Positions 31,682-44,764 of a stretch of 64,000 nucleotides of DNA are shown here, one piece after another. The translations under genes were made by a program, and so were the position numbers. The stretch is from Tillandsia leiboldiana (lineage: Eukaryota; Streptophyta; Magnoliopsida; Poales; Bromeliaceae), in the NCBI GenBank assembly GCA_029204045.2, contig CM055069.1, positions 25,524,825 to 25,588,824 on the forward strand, given 5' to 3'. The notes beneath the pieces were generated by a model. That model made no database searches. It saw only the letters and a list, made by a program, of their open reading frames with translations, and was not told where the DNA came from. The first letter of the stretch is position 1; each line of letters begins with the position of its first letter.

Positions 31682-31693
31682 TGGTATCAGAGC
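31682..31693 (+). other. Primer binding site (initiator tRNA-Met) of the complete Gypsy unit
   Basis: TGGTATCAGAGC, seven bases after the LTR end, complementary to the tRNA-Met 3' end. Confidence 0.9.
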
Positions 31694-31965
31694 TTAGGGA
31701 TAGGTCAGACGGGACTTAGGAAACCCTAGGCTTTTGGCAGACCCTAGGAAGGCTGAGCGCGAGTGACGTGATATTGTGCGAAAGTCGGTAATTGGTTGTT
31801 AACTCTTCCTGTGAGTGGAGAGGGATTGGCATAGCCTATTTCTGGGGGACTATTATGTTGGCTGCAGACAACATAAGGTTACAGAAATAGGGGAATGTCC
31901 ATGACTTTCGCTTGATTGGGTCGAGAGTGGTTTGGTTTACTGACCCGTGGATTTTGTGTGACAGG

Positions 31966-34900
31966 ATGCCTCCTAGGCGGCAGATTCCTACTCGGGGTAC
32001 TCCTACGCCCCCGGAGGAGCCGGAGCAGTCTGGGCCTTCTGAGTTGAGTGAGCTGAGGGCCATGGTGGCCCAGTTGGCGGAGAGCCACCGCCGACAGGAG
32101 CAGAGGTTCGAGCAGTTGCTTACGCATGTTGGGGCCCCTCCCCCTACTACTGTAGAGGCCCCTGTACCACCAGTTGTACCGCCGGCTATTCCATTAGTCC
32201 CTACGACACCGTCGTCGAGCAGTGGGGCTCAGGGAGTGTTCAGGCCGTTGACCCCGGCGGAGGAGGAGGAGTTTGCTGACAAACTCGCCAAGTTCTATAA
32301 GCGAGGACCACCTAGGTTCTCTGGGAGGAGCACTCACCCATCGGAGATAGGATCATGGCTGGCAGCAATGGAGAAGTTGTTCAGAGACTTCTTCATTGAC
32401 CACAGGTTCAGAGTGCATATGGCTGTACATTGCCTAGAGGGGGATGCAGATGCTTGGTGGCGTCGGGTCGAGCCCTTAGAGTTTCAGATCACCCGACAGC
32501 TACCCTGGTCGGAGTTTAGACGGTTGATCCTTGACACTTATTTCTCCACGAGCGTGAAGAAAAAGCTTGAGGATGATTTGAAGAATCTCCAGCAGGGGGA
32601 CAGGACGGTATGGGATTATTATCAGGAGTTTACGCAGTTGCTCAACTGCGTACCCTATGTTGCCAGGGATGGGCTGCACCAGGTAGAGCTGTTTGAGACA
32701 GGTTTGCGCCCCGAGATCTATACCTTGGTACACGCCCAGAGGCTTCAGACTTTATCAGAGGCAGTGGATCATGCACAGTGGGTCGAGAGGGGAGATCACG
32801 TCGTCGCTAGACGTGGGGGCTTGGCCGCTCAGAGTTCTGAGAGGAAGCGGCCAATGCCAGACGAGGGGGGACAGGCCAGTTCATGGAGGCCGCCCCGACC
32901 ACCACCGCCGCAGTTTACGGGCCGTGGGCGTTCGGAGCGGCGAGGGTCTGGTGGATCCCAGAGACCCCCACAGCAGCAGCAGCAGCAGCAGCCCCAGCGA
33001 CAGCAGCAGCATTCGCAGCAGCAGAGGTCGCAGTCGCGACAGCAGGGGTCACAACGACAGCCACAGCGGCAGCAGCAGCAGCAGTCTCGGAGACCACAGC
33101 AGCAGTCCCGACAGTCCCAGTCGTCTGAGAGATGTGTCTTCTGTGGTGGGCCGCACTTTCCTAGCACTTGTGATCAGCGGTGGGGACGATGTTATATCTG
33201 TGGACAGTCTGGTCACATGCGAGCCACTTGCCCTTTTGCAGCGTCGACAGCTCCTTCCTCGGCATCAGCCCCTTCAGTGCCCCAGCAGCGGCCTTATGCT
33301 CCAGCGAGCAGGGCTCCTTCCTCCCACCCTGCAGATTACCGACCACCAGCTCAGAGCGGGCGAGTCTACGCCGCCCAGGTAGGGGACTCCACGGCAGCCG
33401 ACCACGTGGTGGCAGGTATCACTTTACTTCTTGGTACTAGAGCTCGCACTTTATTTGATACCGGTGCATCACATTCTTTTATCAGTAGAGTATTTGCATC
33501 ATCTCATGGACTAGTGTTAGGTCGGTTGCCACATGCAGTAGTGGTACAGATTCCTGATCATACATTGCATGTAGAGGAGTGTTGTTGGTCTTGCCCTGTT
33601 CAGATTGAGTCCTGGATCTTGCCAGCGGACCTTATGGTCCTTAGTGAGCTGCAAGATTACGACATTGTACTGGGGATGGATTGGCTGGCTCGCTATTTCG
33701 CGATGATTGATTGCGCCGTGAGGACTGTTACCTTTAGCGAGCCAGGGCAGGAGGTGTTCGTTTACAGGGGGTGCCAGAGTGCTTTCTTTGCCTCTGTGGT
33801 TTCGACCTCTCGTGCGAGGCAGATGATGCGCAGTGGATGCGTGGCCTTTTTGGCATCGGTGGTTAAGGAGCCTACGGCGGCACCGGGACTCACGGATATC
33901 CCTATTATCCATGAGTACCCGGATGTTTTTCCTCCGGAGCTAGTTCATATGCCGCCGGATAGGGAGGTTGAGTTTTTGATTGACGTAGTTCCAGGAACTG
34001 CGCCAATCTCTAAGGCTCCTTACCGAATGGCACCGGCCGAGCTGCGGGAGTTAAAGGCGCAACTCCAGGATTTAATGGACAAGGGTTTTGTGAGGCCGAG
34101 TGTATCACCTTGGGGAGCGCCGGTGCTATTTGTGAAGAAGAAGGATGGTTCACTTCGACTGTGTGTGGATTACCGGGAGCTGAATAAAGTGACCATCAAG
34201 AACAAGTACCCTTTGCCGCGCATTGATGACTTATTCGACCAGCTGCAAGGGTCTTGTGTCTTCTCCAAGATTGATTTACAGTCTGGTTACCACCAATTGA
34301 AGGTGAAGGCCGAGGACATCCCGAAGACGGCATTCAGAACGCGGTACGGGCATTATGAGTTCACCGTCATGCCTTTTGGATTGACAAATGCCCCTGCTGC
34401 TTTTATGGATTTAATGAACCGGATTTTTCGACCATATCTGGATCGGTTCGTAGTTGTCTTTATTGATGACATCCTAGTTTATTCCCGAAGCGATGTGGAG
34501 CACGAGGAGCATCTGAGGATTGTGCTACAACTTCTGAGAGAGAGAAAGTTGTATGCCAAGTTATCTAAGTGTGATTTCTGGCTTCGGGAGGTTATCTTTT
34601 TGGGCCACGTGATTTCAGCCGCTGGAGTGGCAGTAGACCCGGCAAAGATCGAGGCAGTCCGGGATTGGCCCCGACCGACGACGGTATCCGAAGTCAGCAG
34701 TTTTATGGGCTTAGCGGGATATTACCGTCGGTTTGTGGAAGGTTTTGCGAAACTTTCCACACCCCTCACTCGTTTGACGCGAAAAGGGATTAAGTTTATT
34801 TGGAGTGAGGACTGCCAGAGGAGCTTTGAGGAATTAAAGATCAGGTTGATGTCGGCTCCTATCCTTTCCCTCCCTGTTATGGGGAAAGGATACGTGATTT

Positions 34901-36804
34901 ATAGTGATGCATCGCACAGTGGACTTGGTTGCGTGCTGATGCAGGATGGTAGGGTAATCGCTTACGCCTCTCGGCAACTGAAGGATTATGAAAAGAATTA
35001 CCCTACCCATGATTTGGAGCTAGCTGCAGTGATTTTTGCACTAAAGTTGTGGCGCCACTACCTGTATGGGGAACACTGCGAGATTTACACCGACCACAAG
35101 AGCTTGAAATACCTGTTCACACAGAAGGAGCTCAACTTGAGGCAGCGTAGATGGTTGGAATTGTTGAAAGATTATGATGTAGACATTTTATACCACCCTG
35201 GCAAGGCCAACGTGGTTGCTGATGCCCTGAGCAGGAGAGCAGTACAGAGTCTATCTTTGAGGATCACCGATCAGGCGCCATTACTTGAGCAGATGAGGCG
35301 GTTAGAGCTCGAGGTTGTGTCCCCTGGGGTCTCTGCTAGACTTATGTCTCTAGTCGTGCAGCCCACTCTGTTGGACAGGATTCGGGAGAGACAGAGTGAG
35401 GACCCCCACCTGGTGAGGATTCGAGAGCAGATGCAGACTGGTTTGATAGGGGACTTTTCAGTTGATGCTGCGGGAGTACTCCGGTACAGGGACCGAGCTT
35501 GCGTGCCTATGGATGCAGAGATTCGAGAGCAGATCTTGAGGGAGGCCCACTATACACCTTATACCATCCACCCTGGTGGGACTAAGATGTATAGGGATCT
35601 GAAGGCACAGTTTTGGTGGAATGGGATGAAAAGAGACATTGGGAGATTTGTAGCGCACTGTTTAACTTGTCAGCAAGTAAAGGCTGAGCATCGTGTACCT
35701 GCTGGCAAGTTGCAGAGTCTCCCAATCCCTGAATGGAAATGGGAACATGTTACGATGGATTTTGTCACTGGGTTGCCGAGAGCACAGACGGGAGCGGATG
35801 CTATCTGGGTAGTCGTGGACAGGCTTACCAAATCCGCTCACTTTTTACCGGTTCAGATGACTTGGCCGATGGAGCGACTGGCGCAGGTGTACTTGGCTGA
35901 GGTGGTTAGATTGCACGGGGTACCCGTTTCCATCGTATCAGATAGAGACCCGAGGTTTGTCTCGCATTTCTGGAGGAGTTTACAGACAGCCTTGGGGACG
36001 CAGCTCCGATTTAGTACAGCATTCCACCCACAGACCGATGGGCAGTCAGAGCGCACTATTCAGACCCTCGAGGATATGTTGAGAGCATGCATTCTGGACT
36101 TTGGAGGAGGATGGTACCGACACTTGGGATTAGTTGAGTTTGCGTACAACAACAGCTATCAAGCGAGCATTCAGATGGCTCCGTTTGAAGCGTTGTATGG
36201 ACGCAAGTGTCGGTCACCCCTTTATTGGAGTGACGTGGGTGAGAAGAAGACTTTGGGTCCTGATCTACTGTTAGAGGCAGAGGAAAAGGTCAGACTGATA
36301 CGACGACACCTAGAGACCGCCCAGAGTCGACAGAGGAGTTATGCTGATACTCGACGGCGAGACTTAGAGTTTCAGGTGGGTGACCATGTTTTTCTGAAAG
36401 TCTCGCCTTCGAAGGGGATTCGGAGATTTGGTATTCGTGGGAAACTGAGCCCTCGTTATATTGGACCTTTTGAGGTGTTGGAGCGCTTAGGGCCAGTTGC
36501 CTACAGGCTTGCGCTTCCTCCCAGGCTTTCAGGTGTTCACAATGTGTTTCATGTATCGACGCTGAGGAGGTATGTTCATGACCCGTCCCATGTCATCGAT
36601 TTCACCCCATTGGAGGTTGCTGAGGACCTGAGCTATGTTGAGCGGCCGTTGAGGATCTTGGACCGCGAGGTTAGGGAGTTGCGCAGTCGAGCCATCCCTT
36701 ATGTGAAGATCCTCTGGAGCAGTCATGACGAGCGCGAGGCTACCTGGGAGTTGGAGTCAGCGATGATGGATGCTCACCCCCACTTGTTTGAGGCTCCTGT
36801 CTGA
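31966..36804 (+). CDS. gag-pol: Complete Gypsy gag-pol polyprotein (Tekay/Del-like chromovirus)
   Basis: A single 1612-codon frame. I chose the ATG of [11 protein letters not shown] (basic start typical of this clade); the frame is open 54 bases upstream from another ATG. Retrotransposon gag domain about 118-270, Gln-rich tract about 335-385, two knuckles (C-X2-C-X3-H-X4-C about 390-402, C-X2-C-X4-H-X4-C about 409-422), aspartic protease DTG at 498, RT with FIDD at 832-835, RNase H from about 976, integrase zinc finger about 1195-1235. The DD35E residues are D1265, D1326 and E1362, with 35 residues between the last two. Then come a GPF module and a chromodomain-like C-terminus that in this clade targets heterochromatin. 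No stop, frameshift or missing catalytic residue seen, so it is potentially active. Confidence 0.93.
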   Translation: MPPRRQIPTRGTPTPPEEPEQSGPSELSELRAMVAQLAESHRRQEQRFEQLLTHVGAPPPTTVEAPVPPVVPPAIPLVPTTPSSSSGAQGVFRPLTPAEEEEFADKLAKFYKRGPPRFSGRSTHPSEIGSWLAAMEKLFRDFFIDHRFRVHMAVHCLEGDADAWWRRVEPLEFQITRQLPWSEFRRLILDTYFSTSVKKKLEDDLKNLQQGDRTVWDYYQEFTQLLNCVPYVARDGLHQVELFETGLRPEIYTLVHAQRLQTLSEAVDHAQWVERGDHVVARRGGLAAQSSERKRPMPDEGGQASSWRPPRPPPPQFTGRGRSERRGSGGSQRPPQQQQQQQPQRQQQHSQQQRSQSRQQGSQRQPQRQQQQQSRRPQQQSRQSQSSERCVFCGGPHFPSTCDQRWGRCYICGQSGHMRATCPFAASTAPSSASAPSVPQQRPYAPASRAPSSHPADYRPPAQSGRVYAAQVGDSTAADHVVAGITLLLGTRARTLFDTGASHSFISRVFASSHGLVLGRLPHAVVVQIPDHTLHVEECCWSCPVQIESWILPADLMVLSELQDYDIVLGMDWLARYFAMIDCAVRTVTFSEPGQEVFVYRGCQSAFFASVVSTSRARQMMRSGCVAFLASVVKEPTAAPGLTDIPIIHEYPDVFPPELVHMPPDREVEFLIDVVPGTAPISKAPYRMAPAELRELKAQLQDLMDKGFVRPSVSPWGAPVLFVKKKDGSLRLCVDYRELNKVTIKNKYPLPRIDDLFDQLQGSCVFSKIDLQSGYHQLKVKAEDIPKTAFRTRYGHYEFTVMPFGLTNAPAAFMDLMNRIFRPYLDRFVVVFIDDILVYSRSDVEHEEHLRIVLQLLRERKLYAKLSKCDFWLREVIFLGHVISAAGVAVDPAKIEAVRDWPRPTTVSEVSSFMGLAGYYRRFVEGFAKLSTPLTRLTRKGIKFIWSEDCQRSFEELKIRLMSAPILSLPVMGKGYVIYSDASHSGLGCVLMQDGRVIAYASRQLKDYEKNYPTHDLELAAVIFALKLWRHYLYGEHCEIYTDHKSLKYLFTQKELNLRQRRWLELLKDYDVDILYHPGKANVVADALSRRAVQSLSLRITDQAPLLEQMRRLELEVVSPGVSARLMSLVVQPTLLDRIRERQSEDPHLVRIREQMQTGLIGDFSVDAAGVLRYRDRACVPMDAEIREQILREAHYTPYTIHPGGTKMYRDLKAQFWWNGMKRDIGRFVAHCLTCQQVKAEHRVPAGKLQSLPIPEWKWEHVTMDFVTGLPRAQTGADAIWVVVDRLTKSAHFLPVQMTWPMERLAQVYLAEVVRLHGVPVSIVSDRDPRFVSHFWRSLQTALGTQLRFSTAFHPQTDGQSERTIQTLEDMLRACILDFGGGWYRHLGLVEFAYNNSYQASIQMAPFEALYGRKCRSPLYWSDVGEKKTLGPDLLLEAEEKVRLIRRHLETAQSRQRSYADTRRRDLEFQVGDHVFLKVSPSKGIRRFGIRGKLSPRYIGPFEVLERLGPVAYRLALPPRLSGVHNVFHVSTLRRYVHDPSHVIDFTPLEVAEDLSYVERPLRILDREVRELRSRAIPYVKILWSSHDEREATWELESAMMDAHPHLFEAPV

Positions 36805-36851
36805 GGTATGACTTTTGTTTCGAGGACGAAACTTTTTCTTGTAGGGGAGGA
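36805..36851 (+). promoter_or_regulatory. Gypsy 3' end: hairpin and polypurine tract (complete unit)
   Basis: GTTTCG-AGGA-CGAAAC hairpin, then TAGGGGAGGA directly before the LTR. Identical to 28358-28404. Confidence 0.75.
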
Positions 36852-39800
36852 TGTAGTGTACTGGGTTTTCCCTTGCGACTTTCTGATGAATCCACTGTGT
36901 AGAACACCTAGTGTTGGTGTGTCTGGCCCATGGTGCATCGAAGGGGTGCCACAGATGGACCTCGTGAGACTTTGATAGCGGAATTGGCCTTCGGCTGTAG
37001 TTGCCAAATTTTAGAAAAGGTTTTGGGCCAATCTGAGGTTGGATTTGGATTCAGCGCGGAAAAACGCTTGAAAACGGCTATTTGCTTGTTGAATTTGGAG
37101 TCCGGATGACCAAATGCGGGCTTCCGGAAGATTTGGGGGATTTTCGGTGCATGGGGGTGACACGTGGACCGGCCCGAGCCACGTGGCGGCCTTTTATTGG
37201 CCGGCTCACGCAGCTGGGTCCACGCAGTGGCGCGGCGGTGCATGGACCGCGGCGGGTGGACGCGTGGCGTGCCCTGGTAGGCGGGCGCACGCGGCACGGC
37301 TCACTGGAATTGCGGGATTGCGGTGGACCGGGCGCATGACACGTGGCGGCTTCGGATTCGTCGGCCCACGTGGGCGCGGTCCACGGGTGCGCGGGGGAGG
37401 GCGCCTCGGTACTGTGCGCGCACGTGTGCGCACAGTGGCGCCAGGCGGGGCGGTCGGCCGCACTCGAGTGCGACACGCGTCGCCTCGGGATTGGGCGGCC
37501 GTACCTACCCCCGCTGACTGCGGGGGGCCACGTGGCGTGTTGCGGGCCGCGGGGATCCGCTGCCCCCTGTTCGGGGCGACGTGGCCGTCCCAGGAACTTT
37601 CGGGCGCGTCGGACGGGTTCTGTACAACCCGGTTTCCGGGCGCAGTGCGCCCGGAAACTGCGCCCGAAAACCGGCCCTTAAGCTATTTGGGCTGGGCCTT
37701 TAAATAGCTCCCCCCATTCGCCCCTTTAGCTTTTTTGGACTTCTTTTCGCTGGGCTTCCTTCACAGTGATTCCTCCTCTCTCAGTGCTCTACCCTTTGGA
37801 GAAGTTTGAAGATTTTTGGAGGCACGCATCCCGAGGTTCACCATTTTACGGCGCGGCGCGACGCTTGTTCTCCGGCGATCCTCTTCGCCCCTTCTCAGTG
37901 TTTGGACTCCTCCGGCCCACCCCGACCTCGGAATTCGCCGATTCTTACGCCGTTGGACTCACGACAGGTAGGGCTTCAACTCCTGTGTTTTATGGTTCCT
38001 CGATTTCCGTGCTGATCTTGGAGTTTTCTTAGCACCCATTTGACCCTTTTTCTTCGCGGACTTTTGGGACAGCACCGCAGTGTTCTTGCCATATCTTTTC
38101 GCTCAGGCGTCGGAACGAGGCGATTCAAAAGGCAATTTCCATCTACGCTTAGCAAGGAGTCTCCTGGATTTTCCTCAGAATTTTCTGAATTTTACTCGAG
38201 GGTGAGAATCTCCTTTCTCTGTGGTTCCTTGTTACAGGAATTTAGTGCAGTTTGGATTTGGGGTGTACCCCTTGTCGGATTTTTATCTCAGCGTAGGAAA
38301 CTCCAAATTGGGCGTGCAGGTACTCGTTTCGACGGGCTCGTCGCAAGGATCGCGATAGTATTTTTCTTGGATTTTTCTGGGCGTTATTCGCAGGTAAAAA
38401 TTAGTGAATTGTGGACTGCTGATTTGGGGGACAGATTCTGGAAAGTGTGGATGTTTAGCTTATGCATTTTTTTCCTTTGGGGTATTTTGTACAGATTGGT
38501 GGTGTGTTGGACTGATCTTGGACTTCGCCTTTGGGAATTTTGGAATAGCGCTCGAGGTGGGTGATGTTGTGAACCTCCTACTTGTGAATGTCACTAGGCC
38601 TATTAGAATGCCACGATTATGTGTTATTAAATATGAATGTATCTAGCATGCTTGCATGAGATTAAGGTTCCTTTGCTAATACTTGCATTGTTAGCAGGCT
38701 ACAAGTTAGTAAGTGGTGTTTCCATGTTTGGATATGCAATTTAATTAGTTGGAAAGAATGCTATAGCCATATCATATTGTGTGTTAAGGAAAGGTTTGGG
38801 CATGTGGTTAGAATGCATGTTGTAAAAGGGGTACTTGCTAGTTAATTGTGCATCTAAATTGTATCATGTATCGTATATCATGCCACGTGTACATCGGAGG
38901 ATCCAAACATTTAATGTTGCATATGTTAGAATAATTGAAAGGGGTTTATCAAGTAAAGGACTTTGCATGCTTCAATGGTCATCTAGCTAGGCCACCTTTT
39001 TCTGCTACACATACATGCTGGAATTGACTTAGGAGAAACCATGCTTTCTATTCATTCTCCTGTAGTCTAGTTGTAGAGGATTGTGTAGTTCAGATGTTCA
39101 GAGTTGGGACAGTCGGGGATGGATGGTTGAGTGTTGCGGCAACCGCGGACTGTGGGCGGTTGACCGGCTTACTAGTATTATTATTATTGCATCAGATTGG
39201 AGGTGAGGGATCGGGCTTCTTTAGTGGATGGTCTTACCCACTCGTTTAGAGTCTTGATCCAGTCCTGCTACATCAGATACTTATGGTTACATATTTTTAC
39301 TCGTGTGGGTCGCTCCCCTCGAGTGCCACTCCGGAGTAGGCTTAGGGCCGAGCCGTGTGCCGGTCGATTGGGTACTTTGAGGATCGTGCCGTGTGCCGAT
39401 CAGATACTGGGTTCTCGAGTTGACAGTACAGCAGGCAGTACCAGTGTTGACTGGTGTATTGATTGGGTTTGGTTGGCCAGGTTTTGACATACTGATGCAT
39501 ACTTCTAGCGATTTTGACAGCTAGGCATTTTAGAGGCATACTAGGGGTAGCTTTATCATCAGTAGACTTACCTTTAGCATACTACCTTTATTTCATTTTC
39601 GCCTCTAGTAGTCCTAGTGGGTATTTCTGAGTTTGAGGTCTACCCACTAGGGGAGGCTACTGTTTTTATAGTAGTTCTCACCCCCCACTGTTTTCTCTTT
39701 TCTTTTCCCCTTTATTTTGTAGAGTCTTCTGCGGGAGTCGCGGGACCCTCTTCCCTGGATCGAGGTAAGAGGATCGCTGATTAGATAGCTGCTGCCCCGA

Positions 39801-40122
39801 GTTGGAGTTTTGTAGTTTTGATGTACCCCCAGTACACTCAGACGATTGTATTTTCCTTTTATTTTGGGTCTGGCTGCGGCCAGCTGGTTGTATATATTTC
39901 GTGAGCTGGGAGAGACACTTGTATATTTTTGAGAGCTTACTGTACTTTCATTTCCAGCATTTGTCTGAGTTGTATTAGTTTTAGTTTAGCTCTGTTTTAT
40001 GCTCCTTTATTACTTGTTTTATATCTGAGCAGGTTATCAGCGCTTCGTGTACACGGAAAATTCCGTGTGCACGGCGGATCTATGGACGGGCCCGGGTTCT
40101 GGTTTACACCCGGGGCGTGACA
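36852..40122 (+). repeat. Gypsy 3' LTR, 3271 bp
   Basis: TGTAGTGTACTGGG...GGGGCGTGACA, about 99.6% identical to 28405-31674 by eye (roughly 13 differences, mostly C/T or G/A). It is followed by TATAA (40123-40127), the right target duplication. Confidence 0.92.
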
Positions 40123-42084
40123 TATAATGACGCTGACTTTTATCATTTGGAAGCCTGTTTTGTGGATTTCAAGGGCTGGTTTTGGTTGCGGTTGTGGTGT
40201 TGGTTCGTGAAAAGAAGGAAATGCGGTTGAAATCCGTGGTAGAGTGGTTAAGTGTTGACGGGTCCAAAATCCTGACTTCCGACTTCCGGATCGCTTAAGT
40301 GGTATTCGTTAAACTGCGGGTCTCGACCTTCGACATCGGATGCATTGGGAAAGGCATGTTAACATTGAGCGCTCAGGATCCGTGCTATAGTTACATATTC
40401 TGATTAAAAATAACTTTATTCAAGTATGTCGTTTCCTAAAACGTCCTACTGGAAAGATCAAGGGATTCCTTCTATACGTATATGCGTGGCAACTTCGAGA
40501 CTAAAGAACGTCCTTGAGTTCTACACGTATCCAAGGCACAAGGTTTAAGATTACTCACAATTGATTGGCGAGGTTTTGGGATGGTTCCTTCAAGAAAGGG
40601 TTCATCGTACTTGAAGGGGGTAAATTTGACAAACACATTATGGCGAAAAGTTATAGTGGAATTGTCTTGAGGAAACCAATCAACGAAAAATCTGTTCGAT
40701 CTAAGAACTTCGTCTTGATATCGCGTCTTAACTTTCACATGTTACGAATATACTTCCAAATATGCAGACAAAGGTTGTGAGACGGGACCGGTTGTTGTTT
40801 TTGATCTCAATAGGACATCCATCAGAGGCCAACGCATTGAATATCAACATTCGACTTATTGGAAGAATGCGCGATATGTTGAGCAGGCGCTTCCCACTGA
40901 GAGAATTCCATTGCCCTTGATTATAATGAGGATTTTGCCGAAACTTCAGGTTGACATTACTTCGAACTTATCATCAATGTGAGCATGATAGATGAGTCTA
41001 CCATTGCAAACCCTCCATAAGTTGCCGCATGTCACTCCGTTCCTGCATCTGGAACGCCGCACAGTACAAGCACTGCCGCATCACCATCCGACAAGCACGC
41101 CGCACAGATGCTGCCGCATCGCGCGCATCGATTATCAGGCCAACCGCGACTATCTGTTAAGCAAGACAGTTTGAAGCGAACAACAAAGAATTCCAAGAGC
41201 TTGAGATTACCACAGCACCGCAAATTACATAACGAAGAAGGCAACAATGGACAAGCGGATGCGAAAGATACTCTCTAAGATGGGTTGCACAAGCTCTGAA
41301 GACTCAGATTCTGACAACTGCTTACTTTTTGACTCTTTTTTTTTTTTTTTCTTTTTTTTGTGCAGGATTTTGATTTTAGGATTTAGTTTTATACTTACTT
41401 TAGCTTAGTTCTCAGGTTTTACGTTTCATTGGAACTTTTCACTCTCCTAACATTTCGTAGTCTTACTACATTTTGGCTTTGTTTTGGGGACAAAAAGGGG
41501 GAGAGAGTGAGAGAACTTTGAACAAATGAATGATGGTAAGTGATGTGAAATATCAAGGTAAGGAAATTGACATGATTGTGAAAATCTTGATGAGAAGAGT
41601 TTTGTATACATCAAGGTAAGTATCTCTCAACTTCAACTTTGTTTTCATCTTGTGATTGTTTGCATGTCTCGACTAACTATTCGACTACTATTTGGGCATG
41701 TAATATAACTAACAAGTTGATGTGGACTAACATTTGTGACATTTGGTTTTTGTTGCATAGAAGATATGTTGGGTTTTGACTATGATTTATACTTCATATG
41801 AATTATCAATCTCTTCATTGATTAGATAAACTCTATCTCTGTACTAGTTTTTGTATGCTAAATATTCTTGAGGTATCTAACGATCTCTTTTGTCAAGAAT
41901 GATTTCTTTGTGCAGAGAGTACAGATGTCTAAGTCTAGAGTCTGTTTTAGGAGTTTATCTCATGTTTTTAAATTTTTGGATCTCCATTGTAAATTTTTGT
42001 TGTATGGTGATAGCAACAAAAATATCTTTTTGAATTTTCTTTAGTGGATCTGTGTTTTGTCACGAAACCGCCAAAGGGGGAGAT
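40123..42084 (+). pseudogene. Relic of a Sirevirus 3' part: decayed accessory ORF and 3' noncoding region
   Basis: Bases about 40800-41330 translate in pieces to a diverged accessory protein: WKNARYVEQALP-ER and LIIMRIL align with the domain's end, and the C-terminal SKMGCTSSEDSD matches its tail. The frame is lost by stops and a Pro/His-rich insertion. From 41340 the 3' noncoding region is recognisable (T tract, AAAAAGGGGGAGAGAG near 41493, GTAAGT near 41616, TTTGTGCAG near 41916) and ends in AAAGGGGGAGA before the LTR. I could not assign 40130-40560. Confidence 0.6.
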
Positions 42085-43418
42085 TGTTACGGAATTTGAG
42101 TTGGCGTAGTTTCGTGAAAGTCTCAAGTCTTGAAGATTGAAGGTGAAGAAAGTTGGATCATTTAACTCAATCTCAAGAAAGAAGAATTCAAAAGGATCAG
42201 GTATGTTTAACTAAAGATTTTGTGTGATCCGAATACTTCTTGTAGTGTAGAAACACTTGGAAGAATCTTTCATTGCATAAAAATCAAAAACTGGACTTGG
42301 GACATGTTCAGGATCCGGATCAGGTTGTTCGATCCGGATCCCGAAGGTGGTTCGTTCATACACCAGTTCAATCGGATCGTAGCCTCTTGATCCGGATCCC
42401 GAACACTGAGTTTACCATCTTCCTTGAACGATCCGGATCAGGCTTCGCAATCCGGATCCCGAACGTTGATGTTTGGTGAACTGTATGAACGATCCGGATC
42501 AAGCACTTCGATCCGGATCCCGAACCTTCGTTTTTCTGGAATGGCTGACTCGTTACGACGATCCGGATCACAGCTATCCGATCCGGATCGCCGTCCGTAA
42601 AATTTCCAGAAATGTTAGGTTTTTGATTCTTATCTCCTTCCTAGGGTTTCTAACCTATAAATAACCCTATGATCTTTTTCTAGGGTGAATCCACTGTGAA
42701 TCGAAATAGCCGTCATTTTCATATATCATCTTTTACGGCTATAGATCCACATATAGAGAAGAAAGGAAATCATTAGAGAATACTCTATGTTTCTTCATCT
42801 ATATTGATTAGTTTGATTCTAGGTTTTCATACTCACATCTTGAGTTGAATCAAACTAATGAATACTTAGATGGTATTTCCGATCTATCTTTGATCTAAGT
42901 ATTCGGCGGATCATCACCACCCAAAACAACGATTTACCCCAAAAATCGGCGCGTGGATTCGCGTGTCCTTGTGGATTCAAGGTTCAACCGCTCTCGTGGA
43001 TTCGGAGCGAGGCACGTTCGTGGATTCGAAGGGTGCTATTGGGTGAAGACCGTGGATTCGGTCGGACGTCGTGGATTCGACGTTGGACGCCGTGGATTCG
43101 GCGTTGGGCGCAGATCGTGGATTCGAGAAGCGTCGCGGAGCGAGCGGAGAAGATCCTCTAGGAGCGTATGGAAAGGTTGAGTCGTAAGTGTGTACGGTAA
43201 ATCACCTTGTACGTGTTTTAATTCTAGTGGATTTCTGCCGTGTTATCGGTCCCGTGGTTTTTTACTCCGGTGATGGAGTTTTCACGTAAAAATCTTGCGT
43301 ATTATTATTTTTATTTCGCATTGGGTTTTTATCGCAACGATTTTTTGAGTGTTTATGGTTTTACACTATTCACCCCCCTCTAGGTGTTTTTTTCCCCTAT
43401 TTAGATCCGTATTATATA
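42085..43418 (+). repeat. Sirevirus LTR of the relic, 3' end lost
   Basis: TGTTACGG start after a polypurine tract. Palindromes, TATA region (the box reads CTATAAATAACC), stems I and II, TGGATT array (about 42949-43127) and terminal hairpin are all present. It breaks off at GTATTATATA, a few bases before the expected ACCCAACA, and joins unrelated sequence. Confidence 0.8.
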
Positions 43419-43849
43419 ATCACCACGACGACGCCTTAGTATAACAGTTTTTTTCCGTGGAAACATCATCCGCAGCTCAAGCATCTGGCGGCGAGGGATT
43501 TTCGGCGATTTTACGACACGGTTTTACGAGCGGTATATCTTCGTTTTCACGTTTTTCGCTCCTCTAGTTTTGGGTTTATTGGGTATTGGAGCATCTTTGA
43601 ACCCCTTTCTTGTGGCTGGTTTTTCTGAACCCCCGAGTTGTTCCGATTTTTATCTAAGCTCTCGGTTATCGGATCGATTGTGAGGACGCTCGATCGAATA
43701 TTGCTTCGCGAGGATCACGCCATATTTTATTGGAATTTTGGAGATCATCTAGCAAGGTGTATTTTGGATTCTTCGGAATAATCTTTTCCAGATTTGTGTC
43801 GGGGGATTTTACTTCGCGGTATTTGGACTGTATCTTTTTGCCCAGGAGG
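43419..43849. other. Unassigned sequence before the gap
   Basis: No ORF of note and no match to the other elements in this window. Its T-rich, ATCGG-rich composition recalls the untranslated part of a Gypsy LTR, but I cannot place it. Confidence 0.35.
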
Positions 43850-43949
43850 NNNNNNNNNNNNNNNNNNNNNNNNNNNNNNNNNNNNNNNNNNNNNNNNNNN
43901 NNNNNNNNNNNNNNNNNNNNNNNNNNNNNNNNNNNNNNNNNNNNNNNNN
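43850..43949. other. Assembly gap (100 N)
   Basis: Exactly 100 unknown bases. Sirevirus LTR sequence lies close on both sides, so the gap may hide a collapsed or mis-joined repeat. Confidence 0.99.
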
Positions 43950-44764
43950 TTCAAGAAATGTTAGTTTTTTGATTCTTATTCCTTCCTAGGGTTTCTAACC
44001 TATAAATACACCCTATGAATTTTTTCTAGGGGTAATCACATAGTCTTTAGCCGTCATTTCATATACCATTTTATAAGGCTATAGACCACATATATAGAGA
44101 AAAAGGAAATCATTAGAGAATACTCTATGTTTCTTCATCTATATTGTAGTTTGATTCTAGGTTTCCTACCACATCTCGAGTTGATCAAAATAATGAATAC
44201 TTAGATGGTATTTCGATCTATCTTTGATCTAGTATTCGGCGGATCATCACCACCCAAAACAACGATTTACCCCAAAATCGGGCGTGGATTCGCGTGTCCT
44301 TGTGGATTCAAGGTTCAACCGCTCTCGTGGATTCGGAGCGAGGCACGGTCGTGGATTCAAGGGTGCCTATTGGGTTGAAGGACCGTGGATTCGGTCGGAC
44401 GTCGTGGATTCGACGTTGGACGCCGTGGCTTCGGTCGTTGGGGCGCAGATCGTGATTCGAGAAGCGTCGCGGAGCGAGCGGAGAAGATCCTCTAGGACGT
44501 ATGGAAAGGTTGAGTCGTAAGTGTGTACGGTAACTCACCGTTGTACGTGTTTCATTCTAGTGGATTTCTGCCGTGTTATCGGTTCCCTGTGGTTTTTTAC
44601 CGTCCGGTGATGGAGTTTCCACGTAAAAATGTGCGTATTATTTTATTTCCGCATTGGGTTTATTCGCAACGATTATTTTGGAGTGTTTATACCGTTTAAA
44701 CCTATTTCACCCCCCCTCTAGGTGTTTTTTCCCCTATTTAGATCCGTATTACATATAACCCAAC
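43950..44764 (+). repeat. Sirevirus LTR fragment at a contig start (3' part)
   Basis: Begins just before the TATA region and runs to ACCCAACC. It has the stems and the TGGATT array (about 44284-44460). Many one-base indels relative to the other LTRs suggest low-quality sequence at the contig end. It joins directly to the middle of a gag gene of a different Sirevirus family with no primer site, as expected for the 3' LTR of an element inserted in that gag. Confidence 0.8.

Larger units (their letters stand above)
25190..40122 (+). mobile_element. Three-LTR Gypsy composite (Tekay/Del-like chromovirus), 14.9 kb
   Basis: Layout: 59-bp LTR stub, partial internal region (pol only), complete LTR (28405-31674), primer site, complete internal region, complete LTR (36852-40122). 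TATAA flanks only the outside. This is what recombination between LTRs of tandem or sister copies would give, followed by a deletion joining LTR base 59 to pol. The right unit (28405-40122, 11.7 kb) is a structurally complete element. Confidence 0.88.
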
